The notes under the pieces are model-generated. The model was not told the origin of the DNA and searched no databases. It saw only the letters and a program-made list of their open reading frames with translations. Below are positions 28,405-32,238 of a DNA stretch of 32,238 bases, piece by piece. Position numbers and translations under genes: made by a program. This DNA is from an uncultured Roseicyclus sp. (GTDB lineage: Bacteria > Pseudomonadota > Alphaproteobacteria > Rhodobacterales > Rhodobacteraceae): NCBI GenBank assembly GCA_947491935.1, contig CANLLF010000007.1, positions 1-32,238 of the forward strand. The letters run 5' to 3'. Numbering within the stretch: position 1 is the stretch's first letter; every line of letters starts with the position of its first letter.

Positions 28405-28938
28405 TCAGCTTTGCTTGGAAACCTGCGTGTATTCCAGCTCCACCGGCGTCGCGCGGCCGAAGATCGACACCGTCACCTTCAGGCGCTGGTTGTCTTCGTC
28501 CACTTCCTCGACCATGCCGTCGAAATCCTCGAACGGGCCGTCATTGACCTTGACCTTCTCGCCGACCTCGAAGGTGATCGTGGAGCGCGGCGCGGCCTCG
28601 CCCTCTTCGACGCGGTTGAGAATGGAGTTCACCTCCTCATCCTTCATTGGCATCGGGCGGCCCTGCGGCCCCAGAAACCCGGTGACGCGCGGGATCGAGT
28701 TGATCGCGTGATAGCCGCTATCGGTCAGTTCCATGCGCACCAGCACGTAGCCGGGCATGAAGCGGCGCGGCACGGTCACCTTCTTGCCGCGACGGATCTC
28801 GATCACGTCCTCTTCGGGAACCAGTACCTCTTCGATCACGTCTTCGAGGCCCTTTTCGGCCACGGCCGTCCGGATCTGCTCGGCAATACGCTTCTCGAAA
28901 TTCGAGAGGACCGAGACCGAATACCACCGCTTCGCCAT
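28405..28938 (-). CDS. nusG: Transcription termination/antitermination factor NusG
   Basis: NusG binds RNA polymerase across the cleft and links it to Rho or to ribosomal S10. The 177-residue protein has the NGN domain (MAKRWYSVSVLSNFEKRIAE, then RRFMPGYVLVRMELTD, IPRVTGFLG) and a C-terminal KOW domain starting FEVGEKVKVNDGPFEDFDGMVEEVD. The ATG at 28938 is used because the family starts with this MAKRWY-type sequence; an upstream in-frame start would add ten unrelated residues. It is separated from secE by 199 bp, longer than usual, and followed by a strong terminator. Confidence 0.98.
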   Translation of the reverse strand: MAKRWYSVSVLSNFEKRIAEQIRTAVAEKGLEDVIEEVLVPEEDVIEIRRGKKVTVPRRFMPGYVLVRMELTDSGYHAINSIPRVTGFLGPQGRPMPMKDEEVNSILNRVEEGEAAPRSTITFEVGEKVKVNDGPFEDFDGMVEEVDEDNQRLKVTVSIFGRATPVELEYTQVSKQS

Positions 28939-28991
28939 GACAATTCCCACTTTCGCCGGGCCCGCCATCCGGGGCCATCAATGTTGCAAGG

Positions 28992-29006
28992 GGGCCGGAT
29001 CGGCCC
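28992..29006 (-). other. Hairpin in the secE-nusG spacer
   Basis: A perfect 6-bp stem GGGCCG/CGGCCC with a 3-nt loop, about 55 bp before nusG. A poor promoter-like pair lies further upstream in the 199-bp spacer, so nusG may have its own start, but I cannot place it confidently. Confidence 0.3.
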
Positions 29007-29137
29007 GCATCCCGTCCTACCATAACAAGGATAGGCGCCGCGCGCTCAAGTCCGTGTCATGTTCGGGGGAAGTGAGGGCGACCTACCGCCCCGTCGCGGG
29101 AAAATCAAGGGGCGCAATGCGCCTTGGCGGCAGCAGA

Positions 29138-29329
29138 TCAGCCGAAATAGGTCAGCACGAACTCAAGCGCCGTGCGGATCAGGAAATCGATGCCGAAAAA
29201 GAAGATGGCCGCAATCACCGCCATCGCAAACACCATGCCGGTCGTGACCAGCACCTCACGGCGGCCCGGCCACACGACCTTCGCCACTTCGGAGCGGGTC
29301 TGTTGCAGAAACTGGAACGGATTGGCCAT
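29138..29329 (-). CDS. secE: Preprotein translocase subunit SecE
   Basis: Essential small subunit of the SecYEG channel in the inner membrane. The 63-residue protein has the single-membrane-span form usual outside enterobacteria: an amphipathic surface helix with the conserved block RSEVAKVVWPGRREVLVTT, then one membrane helix VFAMAVIAAIFFFGIDFLI and a short tail. The ATG at 29329 follows AAGGAAG. A longer in-frame reading upstream is not credible, since it runs antisense to the YdcF-like gene. It is preceded by a good promoter and followed by nusG. Confidence 0.96.
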   Translation of the reverse strand: MANPFQFLQQTRSEVAKVVWPGRREVLVTTGMVFAMAVIAAIFFFGIDFLIRTALEFVLTYFG

Positions 29330-29357
29330 GATGCTGTCACTTCCTTGGATCGGATGG

Positions 29358-29386
29358 GATATACGCATGGCACGGCAGGCTTGCAA
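29358..29386 (-). promoter_or_regulatory. Predicted secE promoter (TTGCAA-17-TATATC)
   Basis: On the minus strand TTGCAA (29386-29381), 17 bp, TATATC (29363-29358), giving a start about 22 nt before the secE ATG. The -10 is identical to that of the predicted str-operon promoter. It means secE-nusG does not depend on read-through from tRNA-Trp, which is separated from it by an opposing gene. Confidence 0.6.
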
Positions 29387-29416
29387 GGCGCTGGTTGCAC
29401 ACAAGGGCGCGACCCG

Positions 29417-29884
29417 TTGACCGCGATCGTGATCCTTGGCGCCGCGGTCTGGGCGGACGGCCCGTCGCCCACGCTCAGGCGGCGCACCGAACACGGGGCG
29501 GCATTGTTCCACGCAGGCGCCGGACGCATCGTGGTCGTGTGTGGCGGCGTGGGGCGTCATCCGCCAAGCGAGGCGGCGGCAATGGCCGACCTGTTGCGCG
29601 CGGCGGGCGTGCCGGACGCCGCGATCCGGATGGAAGATCGCTCCACCAATACGCGCGAGAACCTTGACTTCGCACAGCCGATTCTCCGCGCCGAAGGCGA
29701 ATCGGAGGTTCTGATCGTGTCCGACGCCTATCACCTGCCCCGCGCCCGGCTGATCGCGCGGCGCCACGGGCTCCGCGTGGCCACGTCGGCCCCGCCATCG
29801 GGCACCGCTCGGCGATGGCCGCAGATCAAGGGATGGCTGCGCGAGGGGCCCGGTATTCTCGCCGTGCTGCTCCGCATCCGCTGA
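29417..29884 (+). CDS. YdcF/DUF218-family protein
   Basis: A 155-residue protein with the DUF218 fold: AIVILGAAVWADGPSPTLRRRTEHG, then IVVVCGGVGRHPPSEAAAMADLL, MEDRSTNTRENLDFA and VLIVSDAYHLPRARLIARRHG. The conserved GG, EDRSTNTxEN and SDAYHxPRA motifs are all present. Family members are linked to envelope and vancomycin-permeability functions but the activity is unknown. Longer relatives carry membrane helices that this one lacks. The start is uncertain: a TTG at 29417 has AAGGG upstream, while an in-frame ATG at 29354 would add 21 residues and run through the secE promoter. Its stop is 6 bp from the stop of the convergent hydrolase gene. Confidence 0.8.
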   Translation: MTAIVILGAAVWADGPSPTLRRRTEHGAALFHAGAGRIVVVCGGVGRHPPSEAAAMADLLRAAGVPDAAIRMEDRSTNTRENLDFAQPILRAEGESEVLIVSDAYHLPRARLIARRHGLRVATSAPPSGTARRWPQIKGWLREGPGILAVLLRIR

Positions 29885-29890
29885 AGGGCG

Positions 29891-30703
29891 CTACCTTTCG
29901 GCCCGGACCTGCCGGATGAAGGCAATCTCGCCCTGCCACAGGCCTGGGTCGAACAGCACCTCGTGCCCCGCCCCCGGCATGCTGACGAAGTCCGCCCCCT
30001 CCGGCGCGGCTTGGTACAATGCCTCTCCCGACCGGTGGGGCACCACCCGGTCCTCCGTGCCGTGCTGGATCAGGATCGGGGCCTCGACCGCGCCGATGTG
30101 ATCGACGCTGCGAAACCGGTCGCGCATCAACAGACGCACCGGCAACCACAGATAGATATCGGCGGCCAGGTCGTCCGCGGCGGAATAGGGCGCGCCCAGC
30201 ACCAACGCCCCCGCCGGGTGCCGGGCGGCCAGTTGAACCGCCACCCCGGTGCCAAGGGACGCGCCCGCGATCACGATATCCTCGGGCGCAACGCCCCTGT
30301 CGCGCAGCCAGCCATAGGCGGCCTCCGCATCCGCGTGCAGCCCCGCCTCGGATGATCGCCCGGTGCTGCCGCCATATCCCCGGTAGGACACGAACAGGAC
30401 CCCGAACCCGGCCGCCCGATACGCTGCGAAGCGCCCCGACCTGTGCGCCATCTCTCCGCCATTGCCATGGAAGAACAGAACGGTCGGCTGACCGGCATCG
30501 GCCTGGGCGTACCACAGGACAAGAACCTCCCCGTCCGCCGTCTCCACCGCCTCGACGCGCGCATCCGGCACACCCACCGCCTCGGGCGGCGGATTGTCGT
30601 TGGTCGGGAAATACATGAACCGGCGCTGGCCCAGATACATGCCGAGCGCGATCAGGACATAGAAGGCGACCGCGCCGACGGCCAAGAGGATCAAGAGACG
30701 CAT
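29891..30703 (-). CDS. Membrane-anchored alpha/beta hydrolase
   Basis: A 270-residue serine hydrolase of the ABHD13/Bem46-like type. An N-terminal hydrophobic segment (LLILLAVGAVAFYVLIALGM) anchors it in the inner membrane. The oxyanion-hole motif FFHGNGG, the nucleophile elbow GASLGTG with Ser149, Asp218 in GTEDRVVP and His247 in GAGHEVLF form a complete catalytic triad. The natural substrate, an ester or lipid, is unknown. I use the ATG at 30703; a TTG three codons earlier is in frame. It lies 40 bp after tRNA-Trp on the same strand and may be read from the tRNA promoter. Confidence 0.88.
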   Translation of the reverse strand: MRLLILLAVGAVAFYVLIALGMYLGQRRFMYFPTNDNPPPEAVGVPDARVEAVETADGEVLVLWYAQADAGQPTVLFFHGNGGEMAHRSGRFAAYRAAGFGVLFVSYRGYGGSTGRSSEAGLHADAEAAYGWLRDRGVAPEDIVIAGASLGTGVAVQLAARHPAGALVLGAPYSAADDLAADIYLWLPVRLLMRDRFRSVDHIGAVEAPILIQHGTEDRVVPHRSGEALYQAAPEGADFVSMPGAGHEVLFDPGLWQGEIAFIRQVRAER

Positions 30704-30743
30704 TGCACCCAAATATCCGGAGGTCGGTTCGGCCGATCTGGCC

Positions 30744-30819
30744 TGGCAGGGGCGGAGGGACTCGAACCCCCGACCGTCGGATTTGGAATCCGGTGCTCTA
30801 CCAACTGAGCTACACCCCT
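30744..30819 (-). tRNA. tRNA-Trp (anticodon CCA)
   Basis: A 76-nt cloverleaf including an encoded CCA end. The acceptor stem AGGGGTG pairs with CGCCCCT through one U-G. The D arm starts GCTCAGTTGGTAGAGC, the anticodon arm is CCGGA-TTCCAAA-TCCGG giving anticodon CCA, and the T arm contains GGTTCGAGTCC. Discriminator base is G, as usual for tRNA-Trp. Its position upstream of secE-nusG is conserved in many alphaproteobacteria. A weak promoter-like pair (TGGACA and CCTAAT, 15 bp apart) lies at 30860-30834. Confidence 0.98.
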
Positions 30820-30945
30820 AGACCGAGCGCCGGATTAGGCTGAATTGCATCCCATGTCCAGATGAACCCTACGGATTTCCCCACCCTGCCTCACCGCGTA
30901 TCCCGTGATAGGCTCATGGCCATACCCCTTCTGGAGACCAAACCC

Positions 30946-31215
30946 ATGCGTTCCATCATTTTGACCCTGACCCTGGCCCTCGCCCTGCCGCTGATCCCCA
31001 CAACCGCGGACGCGACGGCGCATTCCTGCAACCAATTGCGCCAGACGGTGTTCAACCAGGCCCCGCCGACCACCCGCAACCTGCCCTATGGCGCCTTGAA
31101 CTGCCACGGCGTCAGCCAGATCCATCTGCTTCTGACCACCAGTGGCCACCGCAATCAGAGCTTCCTGATCGCCCGCATCGAAGCCGTCTTCCGCAACCAG
31201 GGCGTGATCCGGTAA
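30946..31215 (+). CDS. Small exported protein of unknown function
   Basis: An 89-residue protein. Residues 1-23 (MRSIILTLTLALALPLIPTT then ADA) form a clear signal peptide. The mature part has two cysteines, at 28 and 53, which could form one disulfide, and is otherwise small and polar (HSCNQLRQTVFNQAPP, LNCHGVSQIHLLL). No family is recognised. I chose the ATG at 30946 because GGAG lies 9 bases upstream and the signal peptide starts there; in-frame ATGs further upstream add a polar stretch that would spoil it. It is the first plus-strand gene past tRNA-Trp and is followed by its own terminator. Confidence 0.7.
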   Translation: MRSIILTLTLALALPLIPTTADATAHSCNQLRQTVFNQAPPTTRNLPYGALNCHGVSQIHLLLTTSGHRNQSFLIARIEAVFRNQGVIR

Positions 31216-31266
31216 CGCCCTCACGAGGGCGTGATAGGCTTTAAGATCTATACGAATCAAAGTCTT

Positions 31267-31298
31267 AGGCGGCCCCTCAGGGTCGCCTTTCATTTTTT
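31267..31298 (+). terminator. Intrinsic terminator after the small exported protein
   Basis: A 9-bp stem AGGCGGCCC/GGGTCGCCT with one G-U-type mismatch and a CTCA loop, followed by TTTCATTTTTT. A shorter 7-bp hairpin (ACGCCCT/AGGGCGT) lies right at the stop codon, at 31215-31232, without a T run. Confidence 0.85.
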
Positions 31299-31300
31299 GT

Positions 31301-31326
31301 GGAACGCGATCGGGTCGTCACGCGTC
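31301..31326 (+). promoter_or_regulatory. Possible ECF-sigma-type promoter
   Basis: GGAAC, 17 bp, CGTC upstream of the triple-repeat protein gene resembles the GGAAC-16/17-CGTT layout of many extracytoplasmic-function sigma promoters. Nothing in this interval matches a housekeeping promoter better. A small hairpin CCGCG-ACAT-CGCGG follows in the leader near 31340. Confidence 0.3.
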
Positions 31327-31384
31327 TTATCTCAGACCGCCGCGACATCGCGGTGGACAAATGGAAAGACAAAGGAGACTTCTT

Positions 31385-32008
31385 ATGAAACGCCTGATGC
31401 TCGCCACGACCGCAGCCCTCGCAATCGCTGCACCCGCCGCAGCTCAGACGAGCGCCGAGATCACCGTCGAACAAACGCTGACCGGCTATGGGTATGACAT
31501 GGTCACGATCGAGAAGCTGACCGACGCTCAGGTCGCACAGCTTTACATCGCGATCACGTCCGAAGACGAGACCGCCGTGCGGACCTTGTTGAACGGCTAT
31601 GAGCTGACCCAGTCGGATGGTCCCGACGGCCTCTACGACACACCGCGCGACGATGACACGATGGCCATCGTGACCGAGGCGCTGATGGAAAACGGCATGG
31701 CCCCCGGCGTCGCTAACCTGCTGACCGATGGCGAATATACCGCGCTGTTCATCGCGGCCTCCTCCGAGGACGCAACTGAGGTGAACGAAGTGATTGCCGC
31801 CTTCGATTTCGAGAAGGACGTGGATGGCAACATGCTGCCCGACAGCAGCGCCGAGCGTCGCGTGATGGCAGCTCTGGAAGCGCGCGGCTTCTCCGAAGAA
31901 CAGACGGCCATGATTGATGAAGGTGAAACCACCGAGATCTTTATCGCGCTGTCCTCCGGTGACGAAACCGAGATCCAGAACGCCATTTCGAGCGCTCTGA
32001 ACTCGTAA
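31385..32008 (+). CDS. Exported protein with three tandem ~48-residue repeats
   Basis: A 207-residue acidic protein with a signal peptide at 1-20 (MKRLMLATTAALAIAAPAAA). The mature chain consists of three copies of one unit, at about 26-73, 94-142 and 158-206. Each has a helix ending in a Gly (LTGYGYD, LMENGMA, LEARGFS), a short link (LTDAQVAQL, LTDGEYTAL, IDEGETTEI) and the shared core LYIAITSEDETAV, LFIAASSEDATEV or IFIALSSGDETEI. The linkers are rich in Asp and Gly (SDGPDGLYD, KDVDGNMLPD) and might bind Ca2+. I know no name for this repeat. The ATG at 31385 has AAGGAG 7 bases upstream; earlier ATGs lack one. A strong terminator follows. Confidence 0.8.
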   Translation: MKRLMLATTAALAIAAPAAAQTSAEITVEQTLTGYGYDMVTIEKLTDAQVAQLYIAITSEDETAVRTLLNGYELTQSDGPDGLYDTPRDDDTMAIVTEALMENGMAPGVANLLTDGEYTALFIAASSEDATEVNEVIAAFDFEKDVDGNMLPDSSAERRVMAALEARGFSEEQTAMIDEGETTEIFIALSSGDETEIQNAISSALNS

Positions 32009-32027
32009 TCGACGACTACCCGATTTT

Positions 32028-32057
32028 GGGCCCGGACCGCGCGTCCGGGCCCTCTTT
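32028..32057 (+). terminator. Intrinsic terminator after the triple-repeat gene
   Basis: A perfect 10-bp stem GGGCCCGGAC/GTCCGGGCCC with a 5-nt loop, followed by TCTTTC, 20 bp past the stop codon. Confidence 0.9.
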
Positions 32058-32161
32058 CATGTTGGCATGCCGCCCACGTGGCCGCTTCCCCCGCCGGATC
32101 ATGGTTACTGTTTCGTTAACGTGACCGGGGTTTTCGTTTGGGACCAGGGGGTTGGGTGTCG

Positions 32162-32177
32162 TGTGCAAGCTTGCACA
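32162..32177. repeat. 16-bp perfect palindrome
   Basis: TGTGCAAGCTTGCACA reads the same on both strands. It lies between two terminators and looks like a regulator-binding site. Its core TGCAAG/CTTGCA is the same half-site as in the RpiR-gene promoter, but with no spacer. No gene is seen from 32058 to the window end. Confidence 0.5.
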
Positions 32178-32197
32178 AGGACGGGGGCGGACAAGCC

Positions 32198-32230
32198 AAA
32201 GGCCCCGCGTTTGGCGGGGCCTTTCTTTAT
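32198..32230. terminator. Strong, possibly bidirectional terminator near the window end
   Basis: A perfect 11-bp stem AAAGGCCCCGC/GCGGGGCCTTT with a GTTTG loop, followed on the plus strand by CTTTAT. The flanking A and T runs would let it work in both directions. It may end a minus-strand gene lying beyond the window, or a short RNA starting after 32058. Confidence 0.75.
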
Positions 32231-32238
32231 CTCGACCG

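Noticed and set aside
30835-31293. Minus-strand frame opposite the small exported protein
   Set aside because: The plus-strand frame has a signal peptide, ribosome binding site and terminator, while this one has none of them and its start lies inside the terminator.

Overview
The window is high-GC DNA from an alphaproteobacterium, most likely a marine Rhodobacteraceae (Roseobacter-group) bacterium. I infer this from the protein sequences, the very high third-position GC and the order of the core genes; no database search was possible. Its backbone is the conserved transcription/translation cluster, read on the minus strand from right to left: tRNA-Trp(CCA), secE, nusG, rplK-rplA, rplJ-rplL, rpoB-rpoC, rpsL-rpsG-fusA and the first 25 codons of tuf. 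RpoB and RpsL carry the usual drug-sensitive residues at the rifampicin and streptomycin sites.

The backbone is interrupted several times. Right to left: (1) a membrane-anchored alpha/beta hydrolase and an opposing YdcF-like (DUF218) gene lie between tRNA-Trp and secE. (2) About 8.9 kb between nusG and rplK holds a 402-aa protein of unknown function, a tightly packed six-gene operon (RpiR-type regulator, periplasmic binding protein, fused 12-TM permease, ABC ATPase, histidine phosphatase, Ca2+/Na+ exchanger-like protein) and a VOC-fold gene. (3) An outer-membrane-like protein and a small proline-rich exported protein lie between rplA and rplJ. (4) A GTG-started 92-aa membrane protein sits inside the operon between rpoB and rpoC, with its start overlapping the rpoB stop. 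(5) Between rpoC and rpsL are a VOC gene overlapping a DUF1801-like gene, then two paralogous rhamnosyltransferase-like genes flanking an EamA-family exporter, all overlapping. To the right of tRNA-Trp, on the plus strand, are two small exported proteins, one built from three copies of a ~48-residue repeat.

Regulatory signals visible include strong intrinsic terminators after rpoC, rplA, nusG and both right-end genes; good promoters before rpsL (TTGACA-17-TATATC) and secE (TTGCAA-17-TATATC); a promoter with an inverted-repeat operator before the RpiR gene; a structured rplJ leader with two competing hairpins; and a hairpin-rich rplL-rpoB spacer.

The most interesting candidate system is the RpiR/ABC/phosphatase operon. 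It looks like a ferric-type importer by family, but it lacks the adjacent tyrosine pair of ferric-binding proteins and is translationally coupled to a phosphatase, under a sugar-phosphate-sensing type of regulator. I propose uptake of a phosphorylated metabolite followed by its dephosphorylation; this is inference. The rpoB-rpoC small membrane protein and the triple-repeat exported protein are the next most interesting.
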